A model generated the notes under the pieces. It searched no databases, was not told the origin of the DNA, and saw only the letters and a program-made list of their open reading frames with translations. This document shows positions 57,825-64,000 of a DNA stretch of 64,000 nucleotides, piece by piece (position 1 is the first letter of the stretch; each line of letters starts with the position of its first letter). Location: positions 1 to 64,000 of the forward strand of contig JAKISS010000006.1 in NCBI GenBank assembly GCA_021648485.1. Direction: 5' to 3'. The translations under genes were made by a program, and so were the position numbers. The DNA is from Gammaproteobacteria bacterium (GTDB lineage Bacteria > Pseudomonadota > Gammaproteobacteria > SZUA-152).

Positions 57825-57869
57825 GTGCATAATTGCGGGCTTGTACGTTAGCTCCCCTCTGTCGCGGTA

Positions 57870-57911
57870 GCGTCAGGTTGTCCAGTAAAAAAGAGGGCTG
57901 GAGCCTGACGC
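57870..57911. repeat. Hairpin overlapping the presumed start of the metallopeptidase gene
   Basis: GCGTCAGG and CCTGACGC are perfect complements, and CCAG/CTGG pair inside them, leaving an A-rich loop. The structure covers the only plausible start codon (TTG 57878) of the gene at 57878-58891. It may belong to the mobile-element end or control translation. Confidence 0.55.
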
Positions 57912-58891
57912 GAATCAGTCATCCAGATGATAAATATGAAGATAGAAAGTTTGAAAAGACGTTAGCGTTTCTTGGAAAAACGCACGATGAGGTTAGGGAT
58001 GAGATTGAGATGTATTCACATCATCTATCGGATACTGATGTTTTCAGTCCGCACCTTGATCTGTTAGCGCCGAGCCTTATTGAAGACATCGGTCATTACA
58101 CCAACAACCAGTATGACGCACGGCTGAAACAAACTGTGCTTACGTTCTTACCCACGGGGTGGGTGGATGGGTTTTGCCTGAATCAAGACGAGTTTGGCAA
58201 CCAGTTGGACGGTTACGTAATAGGAATCAACGAAGGGCTCTACTTTAGCCTGCAATTTATTGCAAAAGCGTACGTGTTAGAAAGCGTGCAAGGCGATTTC
58301 GCGCAGTACAGGCGAAATGGCGGTGCGCTTTATCATGACGCAATTCGCCTGTTCTCAGATCCATCTGCCAACACATTGAGCAATATATTTTTTGAAGATG
58401 TGCCCGCAGAAGTCGATGGGGCGCTTTCTGGTGCTCAGTCATCAATCGCGATGATCATACTGCAGTTTATCGTCCTTCACGAATTTGGCCATATTGTGAA
58501 TGATGACCTTGAGCTGATGGGGCTGTACAAAATACATGTGGCTCCAACACGGCATGACAATGAGGGCTACGAGCCGAATAACACGTACTGGGAATCTGAG
58601 TATAAAGCAGACGAATTTGCGCTTCTCTCCATTTGCCAAAAGGCAAAAAATGATATCTCGGCATGGGCTAATTTCATGGGGATCTATTTGTTGTTTCGTT
58701 GGTTTGCAGATATTGAGAAGCACCTTGGAAAAACGCTATCTGAATTTCATCCGCCACCGCTGAAAAGAGCGGATAAGCTTAAAGCTCTTATGAGACCCAC
58801 GATACCGGGATGGGAGAATGTTCAGGACGAAGTTGAACGAATAGATAATATGACGCATGTGTGGTATACCTCTGCCGAACCTGATAAATAG
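57878..58891 (+). CDS. HExxH zinc metallopeptidase-like protein A
   Basis: About 337 residues with no signal peptide. The zinc site HEFGH lies in FIVLHEFGHIVNDD, with a probable third ligand in WESEYKADEFALLS 35-40 residues later, the gluzincin-like spacing. Upstream is a strand-helix GYVIGINEGLYFSLQFIAKA. Near the end is HPPPLKRADKL. These four landmarks are shared, in the same order, with protein B encoded just downstream on the other strand. The start is uncertain: no ATG precedes the conserved part, and TTG 57878 lies in a hairpin, so the 5' end may be damaged. Substrate unknown. Confidence 0.65.
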   Translation: MSSKKEGWSLTRISHPDDKYEDRKFEKTLAFLGKTHDEVRDEIEMYSHHLSDTDVFSPHLDLLAPSLIEDIGHYTNNQYDARLKQTVLTFLPTGWVDGFCLNQDEFGNQLDGYVIGINEGLYFSLQFIAKAYVLESVQGDFAQYRRNGGALYHDAIRLFSDPSANTLSNIFFEDVPAEVDGALSGAQSSIAMIILQFIVLHEFGHIVNDDLELMGLYKIHVAPTRHDNEGYEPNNTYWESEYKADEFALLSICQKAKNDISAWANFMGIYLLFRWFADIEKHLGKTLSEFHPPPLKRADKLKALMRPTIPGWENVQDEVERIDNMTHVWYTSAEPDK

Positions 58892-58982
58892 GCCACGTAC
58901 CCCATCGCCGGTTATTAGCGTTATACGTTAAAGTGTTATTTGGCTTGAAGGCGATAAAACGCATGAAAAAAGCGCAGGTCGG

Positions 58983-59990
58983 TTACCGCGCATTGAGTTC
59001 CAGTTGCACCAAAAGCTCATGCAAACTGCCACTAAACCCTTCATATAGATTGACCGCCTCCTGACTCCAGCGACTAGAAAAAGCCGCCTCAAGCGCTTGA
59101 TATCGTTTGAATGAAGGCGGATGGCTTTCAGAACTAAATGGCGCATCCCGTTGTTGTTGCTTGGCGCTCCATTGTTCCGTCAGGTCAAAGTATTTCATTA
59201 GCAAGCATGGTGCAGCCATCATGTTTTCTGACACTTTAAGGTAGGTCAGTTGATCAAAAGCGTTGCACACTTTCTCTAAATAGGCATAAGCGATTTTATC
59301 CGCATCATATTCATGCTGTGGATCATTTTTCATACCGACATGCCCAAGCGTATGGTGGGCTATTTCATGACAAATGATAAATGCGCTCATTGCCATCACT
59401 AAACAATTAGCAACGGGTAACACTTTCACATAACCTGTGATATAGGGTTCGAGATAGGGGCGAATTTTCTCATGAAGATAGGGGTCTTCCAGAGTGGCTA
59501 ACACCCCTTGGGTGAGTGTGGCGGTTTGTGCGTATTGATCCTTTGGGAGGCACCAGAATGCACGAATTCCAATCAGAACATTGAGGCTGAATAGCCACAA
59601 GTCGAGCTGCTGATCAAAGGAGACGAGTGCCCGTCCGGTGTGGGTGTGCGCTGAAAAGGCAATGAGTTTTCGACTTGCTAAATGCTCAAATGTTAACCCT
59701 TCACATAGATCATCGCCCAACACTTTGGCCACATCATGGTAGTAATGCGCCAAAAGCTCCGTTGCCCATTGCGCTGTCTTTTTTCTATTCATTTCCATAT
59801 TTAGCCCGGCAGCGATTTCTTCGGCCATATCCAGGCCTTTATCTGTTGGGTAGATGCGATGTGCCTTTTGCGTCGTTGGCACGGCTTCTTTGTCAGATGA
59901 TGGGGCTTGTGCTGTTTCTTCCTCAATCTCACGCAGAACAAACAATGCTTTATCGCTTTGGCGGTCTTTGTTGTCACCCTTGCTGCTCAT
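58983..59990 (-). CDS. HExxH zinc metallopeptidase-like protein B
   Basis: From ATG 59990 (GGAG six bases upstream) a 335-residue cytoplasmic protein. A polar, probably disordered N-terminus (SSKGDNKDRQSDKALFVLRE) precedes a helical region. The zinc site is AFIICHEIAHHTLGH, with EYDADKIAYAYL as the probable third-ligand helix, and SHPPSFKRYQAL comes near the end. The order of motifs equals that of protein A, so the two are paralogues, arranged tail to tail. It lies downstream of the HTH-like gene on the same strand. Pairs of a regulator and an intracellular HExxH protease recall ImmR/ImmA-type anti-repression, but the sequences are not ImmA. Confidence 0.7.
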   Translation of the reverse strand: MSSKGDNKDRQSDKALFVLREIEEETAQAPSSDKEAVPTTQKAHRIYPTDKGLDMAEEIAAGLNMEMNRKKTAQWATELLAHYYHDVAKVLGDDLCEGLTFEHLASRKLIAFSAHTHTGRALVSFDQQLDLWLFSLNVLIGIRAFWCLPKDQYAQTATLTQGVLATLEDPYLHEKIRPYLEPYITGYVKVLPVANCLVMAMSAFIICHEIAHHTLGHVGMKNDPQHEYDADKIAYAYLEKVCNAFDQLTYLKVSENMMAAPCLLMKYFDLTEQWSAKQQQRDAPFSSESHPPSFKRYQALEAAFSSRWSQEAVNLYEGFSGSLHELLVQLELNAR

Positions 59991-60195
59991 AGAAGTCTCC
60001 AATCACTTTGGCGTAAAGCATATAGTTGAGGGTATATTTTTGGTTGTTAATGAACCGTTCTATCTGTGCATGCCGTTGACTTCGGCTATGCTCTAGTCCC
60101 TGTTTAAAATTAAGTGTGCTTGCCGTGATTAATAGCGTGTTCAATGACACTTAAAGTGTGTGCTGAATATCTGACTGCTCTTTCTTGATGATGCA

Positions 60196-60963
60196 CTACG
60201 CATGGTTTGAATCGATTAACTCAAACGCAATGCTGTCGATAACGTAATCGTCTTTGAGAGGTGGGCCTAGTAACTTCGTCGCAATGCACTCTCGTGCTGT
60301 GCTGCTCAGATCGTTATCATCTTTCTCGCTAATTACGGGAAAGATATTTTCACGACATGCGATAACTATGATTTCCCTCCAATCAGATTTTTCTTTAGGG
60401 TCAAAGTATAACCATTGCCCTGTATCAGGAATAGTCACCACATCCGTTTTAAAATTCCGAGGAAAATCATAATGGCTGGGGGTAATGACGACATGTTTAG
60501 ACTTGTCACGGATAAGAGCCAATAGGTAGTAGCCCGGTTTATAGTTGAACTTTAGGCACCAGCCATCATCTTTTTTAATCTTCCACACATCACTTTTTTC
60601 CTCTTTGCCTAGTGTAAAGAGATGACGGCGGTCGGTTTCCGACTTTAATACGATATCCAATATCTCTTTACGGTTTTCTTCTTGGTAGAGCAGCTGGCTC
60701 CAGAGACTGGAAGAGGATACATTCAACAACAGATGATAGTCAGTGACACATAGTGCCCGGGCCACTTCAACAGCAGACTTACGCTCCATCGGGATGTCAT
60801 TCCACGCTCTATCGCCAACCTTAGTTGTGCTTCCATTGATGTTTTCTCTGTTTTTCAGAATGACATCGTTAAGCGCTGTTTGGGAATAAATGCCCAGCGC
60901 TTTAGCCTTGCCTTGTACCTGAGCACTGTCCAGTGTCACGCTTCTTGCGCGTTTTTTACCCAT
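60196..60963 (-). CDS. Unrecognised protein with HTH-like N-terminus
   Basis: A 255-residue protein. The basic N-terminus (MGKKRARSVTLDSAQVQGKA) and the helical SQTALNDVILKNRENINGST ... MERKSAVEVARALCVTDYHL read like an XRE-type helix-turn-helix. The C-terminal half is beta-rich: WCLKFNYKPGYYLLALIRD, HVVITPSHYDFP and TGQWLYFDPKEKSDWREIIV recall DUF4384-like domains found in signalling and defence proteins. Both assignments are by eye. It is followed by metallopeptidase B (206-base gap, same strand) and divergent from the dioxygenase gene. A regulator of the module is the most natural guess. Confidence 0.45.
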   Translation of the reverse strand: MGKKRARSVTLDSAQVQGKAKALGIYSQTALNDVILKNRENINGSTTKVGDRAWNDIPMERKSAVEVARALCVTDYHLLLNVSSSSLWSQLLYQEENRKEILDIVLKSETDRRHLFTLGKEEKSDVWKIKKDDGWCLKFNYKPGYYLLALIRDKSKHVVITPSHYDFPRNFKTDVVTIPDTGQWLYFDPKEKSDWREIIVIACRENIFPVISEKDDNDLSSTARECIATKLLGPPLKDDYVIDSIAFELIDSNHA

Positions 60964-61102
60964 TATTATCCTTTTTTCTTATCTGTCTTAAGTGTCGCTT
61001 AACTGTCCGTACTTACGTCTTCCAGCTTGAGAAACTACAGTTGCGCACACGATAAACCTTTGTTCATGGCCATGAACTCCTACGCATTTCAGGAGAAAAA
61101 AG

Positions 61103-61879
61103 ATGAACACGCTAACTAATAATGACAACAGTTGCAATTATATCCAACAAGATGACGTACCCGTTGTTCGGTTGCTGGCGCACCCCTGGTCCAGCAAACT
61201 TGGCTTGGGGTTCAGTATTGGGGAAATTGCAGCGTTTGACGGTGAGGCGGCAATTGCAGCGATTAAGCTTAAAGGCATTTACGCCAGTCTTGAGGTTGAT
61301 CCTTATGACCCGCTACGGACGCGTCGTCGTGGTTATGCTCAGGGGGCACTCTTTGTTGATGACAATCGCACACAGGTTGTTTTTTATAAAAGCCTTGTAC
61401 ACAAACAAAACGACAACGTGGAGTTTCCAAGCAGGCCCAGAGTATTGCCGTCGATCCCACTTGGGAATGCTTTCCATCCTGAGCTGACTAAGATGATTGA
61501 GGCTGCGTGGCGCTGCTGTGTGCCTCAAGAACTCAATGCGGTAGCAGGCTTTCACTGGAAAGCCCATATGCTACGCCTACAGCCCAGTGAAAACGTGCCC
61601 GCCCAAGCCACGCCACCAGCACCCCATAAAGATGACGCCTGCTGGGTGTTCGTCTTGGTGGAAGATAAGCAAAACGTGATTGGAGGAGAAAACACCCTAT
61701 ACAACAACCAAAAACAACCCTTAGCATCCTTCACCCTTTCGCCGGGCCAATACTTTGCCCTAGATGACCGGCGCTTCTACCATCATGTGGAAGCGCTATA
61801 CCTCAAATCCGGTGCCGAGCAAGGTTATCGTGATGTACTAGTGATAGAGCTAAATACCCTGACCCCAAGCTGTTTGTAA
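61103..61879 (+). CDS. 2OG-Fe(II) dioxygenase (PF10014-like, amino-acid hydroxylase type)
   Basis: A 258-residue protein with AGGAG before the ATG. The iron-binding triad can be read as His-x-Asp in PAPHKDDACWVFVLV and a distal His in RRFYHHVEALY. The intervening GGENTLYNNQ and TLSPGQYFALDD are typical of the 2OG-Fe_Oxy_2 family, which includes L-isoleucine 4-hydroxylase. Such enzymes hydroxylate free amino acids while converting 2-oxoglutarate to succinate. Here it sits inside the inverted-repeat-bounded segment, divergent from the HTH-like gene, and is closed by a strong terminator. The substrate is unknown. Confidence 0.8.
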   Translation: MNTLTNNDNSCNYIQQDDVPVVRLLAHPWSSKLGLGFSIGEIAAFDGEAAIAAIKLKGIYASLEVDPYDPLRTRRRGYAQGALFVDDNRTQVVFYKSLVHKQNDNVEFPSRPRVLPSIPLGNAFHPELTKMIEAAWRCCVPQELNAVAGFHWKAHMLRLQPSENVPAQATPPAPHKDDACWVFVLVEDKQNVIGGENTLYNNQKQPLASFTLSPGQYFALDDRRFYHHVEALYLKSGAEQGYRDVLVIELNTLTPSCL

Positions 61880-61903
61880 CGACACACCATAAGGACAACA
61901 TTC

Positions 61904-61946
61904 AACCCCGGAACGTGTTTTCGCCGTTCCGGGGTTGCTGTCTTTT
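61904..61946 (+). terminator. Intrinsic terminator after the dioxygenase gene
   Basis: AACCCCGGAACG and CGTTCCGGGGTT form a perfect 12-bp stem with a short loop, followed a few bases later by CTTTTTCC. It ends the dioxygenase transcript 25 bases after the stop codon. Confidence 0.85.
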
Positions 61947-62130
61947 TCCAAGTAGAGTCAGCCAAACTAGCCTGCCTCCCGCGTTCATGCATATGGCGCT
62001 TACTGACCATCGTGTAACAAGGGGGGGATAACGGAATCTGAGGGATGTAGAAACCACCGTTCCCCTATTTCCGTCATAATGCCCCTCTCATACTTGGTTA
62101 TGATCTAAGCACCCCCCCCATTTTATGCAA

Positions 62131-62280
62131 TTTTGACTGGCAAAGTCCCCAATTAGCTACTTTTGATTGCAAGCCTCTCCAACCAAATATGCCTAATCCT
62201 TTTATTAAAAATACGATGATTCCTTAAAAATCAACTAGTTACCATTATGAATTTTTAACCTACTTTTGGTTGGGCGCACG
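62131..62280. repeat. Right compound inverted-repeat end of the 4.6-kb segment
   Basis: The inner block TTTTGACTGGCAAAGTCCCC plus AATT and the outer block TACTTTTGGTTGGGC (in CTACTTTTGGTTGGGCGCACG) are inverse copies of the left-end blocks at 57801-57824 and 57701-57721. The order and spacing are equivalent (106 versus 95 bases between inner and outer blocks). ACTTTTGATTGC between them is another inverse CAAAAGT copy. Symmetry of order, spacing and orientation makes chance unlikely. Confidence 0.7.
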
Positions 62281-62391
62281 ACAAGGTTGTTTGAGCCAAA
62301 AGAGGCAAGGCGACTGCTCGCCAAGCTGGCGTTTTGTCACACACCGAAGCAATGTGAACTGGCGTTTTACAACCGAGGATGCCCCTATTAA
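62281..62391 (+). pseudogene. IS630-like transposase remnant
   Basis: The frame reads TRLFEPKEARRLLAKLAFCH then TPKQ and stops after ~36 codons. EARRLL-x-L-x3-TPK is the conserved wording of IS630-family DDE transposases just before the last catalytic glutamate (TPKHGSWLN-MAE in intact ones), but here the sequence degrades after TPK. There is no start. It abuts the right inverted repeat on the outside. Confidence 0.6.
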
Positions 62392-62430
62392 ATTGAAGCA
62401 CCTATACCCGTCAATATACTGGACGATGTG

Positions 62431-63486
62431 CTAGGCAGGGTGACAACCTATCTGCTGTAACCCGGCAGTACGATCAAGCCCGAACATCAGATTCATATTT
62501 TCAATACCGACCTGTGCCCCACCCTTTCCAAGACTATCCAGTACACTAAACACTACTACCCGGTTTCTTTTTTCATCCACATCCAGTCCAATATAACAGT
62601 AATTAGTGCCCGAAACTGTACTCACCCAAGGATAAGCTCTGTACTGCCAGGCATCATTTTGATTTACAGGAAGGTCATATACCTTGATAAACGGGTGATC
62701 GTGATAGAAACCGCGATAAAGCTCCAGCAAACTTTGTCGTGAAACCGTTTTGAGGTTAAATGCATGACAAACATTCAGTATGCCTCGTGTAATGGGCACA
62801 TAGATCGGTGTAAAGTGTATACATACATTGTCATCGGTCAGTCGTGACAGTTCCTGCTCCATTTCATAACTGTGTCGATGATCCACCACGTTATAGGGCA
62901 CCAGGTTATTGCCGATTTCGGGGTGATGCGCCGCACGGGATAATTCAGCCCCGACGCCTGCCGTACCCGACAAGCCATTGACCAGCAGAGAATGGGTATC
63001 TACCAAATTTTCTTTGAGCAGAGGTGCCAATCCCAGTATCGCTGCTGAGGAAAAACAGCCGGGGTTGGCGATCAGTCTCGCTTGTTTAATATCCTCAAGG
63101 TGAAACTCAGAAAGGCCATATACGGATTCTTTTGCCAGTGACCACTCGGTATGGGACTGGCCGTATACCTGCTCCCAGGTGGATCGGGAATCCAGGCGAA
63201 AAGCTGCACCCAGGTCAATGACTTTGCCGCCGGTTTCCAGCAGTTGGGGAGCCATTGCTAACGAAGCCGATGTTGGCAGGGCCATGAATACTACATCGCA
63301 TGCGGATATGTCATCAGGATGAATCAGCTCAATACCCTGGCCATACAGGTTTGGGTGGTAGTTTTCGATGTTATCCGGTGTACGACTGGTGGCCCAGGCA
63401 ATCTCCGTTTCAGGGTGGTTTAACAACACCCGGATAACTTCTCCTCCCATGTAACCGGTTGCCCCAAGTATGCCGACTTTAATCAT
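62431..63486 (-). CDS. argC: N-acetyl-gamma-glutamyl-phosphate reductase
   Basis: ArgC catalyses the third step of arginine synthesis, reducing N-acetylglutamyl phosphate with NADPH. The 351-residue protein starts IKVGILGATGYMGGEVIRVL and has the active-site cysteine in LIANPGCFSSAAILGL and the histidine in YNVVDHRHSYEMEQEL. GGAGAG precedes ATG 63486; the ORF track's longer start is not needed. The erpA or hemerythrin-type neighbours often found beside argC are absent. Length is normal for the type 1 enzyme. Confidence 0.96.
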   Translation of the reverse strand: MIKVGILGATGYMGGEVIRVLLNHPETEIAWATSRTPDNIENYHPNLYGQGIELIHPDDISACDVVFMALPTSASLAMAPQLLETGGKVIDLGAAFRLDSRSTWEQVYGQSHTEWSLAKESVYGLSEFHLEDIKQARLIANPGCFSSAAILGLAPLLKENLVDTHSLLVNGLSGTAGVGAELSRAAHHPEIGNNLVPYNVVDHRHSYEMEQELSRLTDDNVCIHFTPIYVPITRGILNVCHAFNLKTVSRQSLLELYRGFYHDHPFIKVYDLPVNQNDAWQYRAYPWVSTVSGTNYCYIGLDVDEKRNRVVVFSVLDSLGKGGAQVGIENMNLMFGLDRTAGLQQIGCHPA

Positions 63487-63820
63487 GATGTAGCTCTCCA
63501 TTTTTATTCCGGGATATGGAACATTACCGTAACCAGAAACCAGCATGACTGTACAGATACAGTCTATGGCTTATTTGACCAGTACAAATCGAATGTCATT
63601 ACGTTAAATGTGAATCAGGAATAAAAAGCGCCCAGCACAATGGGAAGTTATTTTATAGTGGCACTAACAAGTGACGAGTTATAAACGCAGAGGTCGCAGA
63701 GGCGCAAAGGACGCAGAGAAAAATATTAAAAACTTTGCGCCCTCTGCGTCTTTGCGACCTTTGCGTTAAATATTCGATGTTTTTTAAATGAGCAATGAAT
63801 ACTTATTTTTGTTGTTTAAA
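63487..63820. other. Intergenic region with a palindromic repeat
   Basis: 334 bases with no gene. It contains the well-preserved CGCAGAG-type hairpin at 63684-63767. The argC promoter must lie here, but no clear hexamer pair was recognised. Confidence 0.5.
63684..63767. repeat. 84-bp CGCAGAG/CGCAAAG hairpin repeat
   Basis: Two 35-base arms in inverse orientation are each built of near-tandem CGCARAG words (AACGCAGAGGTCGCAGAGGC versus AACGCAAAGGTCGCAAAGAC in the complementary arm) around an AT-rich loop. Differences are almost all G/A at the same word position, so pairing is kept through G-T pairs. A shorter, more degenerate copy is at 775-834. The type is widely scattered in proteobacterial genomes. 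Origin and role are unknown. Confidence 0.75.
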
Positions 63821-64000
63821 TCACCGGATTCCAGCCAGCGCCGGATGAGTAAAACGTAAATCCGACTCCCCTATTTCTGCCAACTGTCTGCGCACCCGCA
63901 TGCGGGATAACGCAATGGGGGGTATGGAGCGGGAGGTCATCGCTACATGCAGTTGAGAGGGCTGGTGATCAATAAGATAATTCAGCATTTCATGAACAGC
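63821..64000 (-). pseudogene. MalT-like (STAND) regulator fragment, truncated
   Basis: The last 180 bases encode, on the minus strand, VHEMLNYLIDHQPSQLHVAM then TSRSIPPIALSRMRVRRQLA and ESDLRFT. This is the sensor part of the MalT/LuxR-type STAND ATPase domain (typical wording: a TRSDPPLPLARLRARGQL-like segment then DLRFT). Instead of the expected helices after DLRFT the frame ends HPALAGIR and stops, so the TPR and LuxR HTH parts are missing. The start lies beyond the window. A truncated or frameshifted regulator gene is likely. Confidence 0.6.

Larger units (their letters stand above)
57474..57877. other. Terminus intergenic region with dif and element end
   Basis: About 400 bases without an intact gene. 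From left to right it holds a beta-propeller remnant (57478-57560), the dif site (57628-57655), and the left inverted-repeat end of the metallopeptidase segment (57701-57824) with iterated CAAAAGT words. It is AT-rich. Confidence 0.6.
61880..62430. other. Intergenic region with the right element end
   Basis: 550 bases without an intact gene. It holds the dioxygenase terminator, the right compound inverted repeat (62131-62280) and an IS630-like transposase remnant (62281-62391). The ORF at 61825-62010 on the minus strand is a shadow without support. Confidence 0.6.

Noticed and set aside
57870-57911. Hairpin considered as an integron attC site
   Set aside because: It lacks the conserved outer R boxes, and no integrase or cassette array is present.
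60140-61000. Shared 9-mer TTAAGTGTC/GACACTTAA near 60147 and 60990 as an operator for the HTH-like protein
   Set aside because: Too short to distinguish from chance; the same word also appears near 28310 beside unrelated genes.

Overview
The window looks like the chromosome of a mesophilic gammaproteobacterium of roughly 50% G+C. This rests on gene neighbourhoods typical of that class: yceD-rpmF-plsX-fabHDG-acpP-fabF, nadK/recN, hrcA/grpE-dnaK-dnaJ-dapB, gluQ-dksA, smc-zipA and mfd. A gammaproteobacterial-type dif site (chromosome dimer resolution, terminus) at 57.6 kb supports it. Genus cannot be read from the sequence. No rRNA, tRNA or CRISPR array was found by eye.

Layout. 0-7.8 kb: the 3' end of an alpha-glucan phosphorylase, a possible V4R-like protein, a PIG-L deacetylase, a clean 175-bp MITE, and an inositol-phosphate operon (ino1, fused CTP:inositol-1-P cytidylyltransferase/CDP-alcohol transferase, HD hydrolase). 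7.8-11.4 kb: a VWA lipoprotein, ECF sigma factor and Cys-rich membrane anti-sigma candidate in one operon. 11.7-19.1 kb: a His-tailed cytochrome c, then the fatty-acid cluster. 19.2-32 kb: recN and nadK, separated by an AT-rich toxin-tail/lipoprotein insertion, then hrcA, the DnaK chaperone genes, dapB, gluQ and dksA. 32-45 kb: a HAD phosphatase, an aminotransferase, a candidate structured RNA, cysZ, a sugar kinase, queF, a candidate pore-toxin/immunity pair with a duplicated remnant, smc, a porin and zipA. 45-55 kb: a DUF4124 protein, an operon of outer-membrane protein, short PstS-like protein and chemoreceptor, then mfd, pgi and a Rap1a/Tai-like protein.

55.5-64 kb is the terminus and the most accessory part. 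An AlbA_2/ParA-like gene pair has internal deletions in both members. The dif site follows, and then a ~4.6 kb segment bounded by compound inverted repeats. That segment carries two paralogous HExxH metallopeptidases, an HTH-like protein and a 2OG-Fe(II) dioxygenase. Remnants of a beta-propeller protein, an IS630-like transposase and a MalT-like regulator lie around it, along with argC.

The housekeeping genes cover lipid precursor synthesis, protein folding, lysine and arginine synthesis, chromosome segregation and repair. The best candidates for something undescribed are the inverted-repeat-bounded metallopeptidase module beside dif, the decayed AlbA_2/ParA pair, the two toxin/immunity-like loci, and the inositol-phosphate operon in an apparent mesophile.
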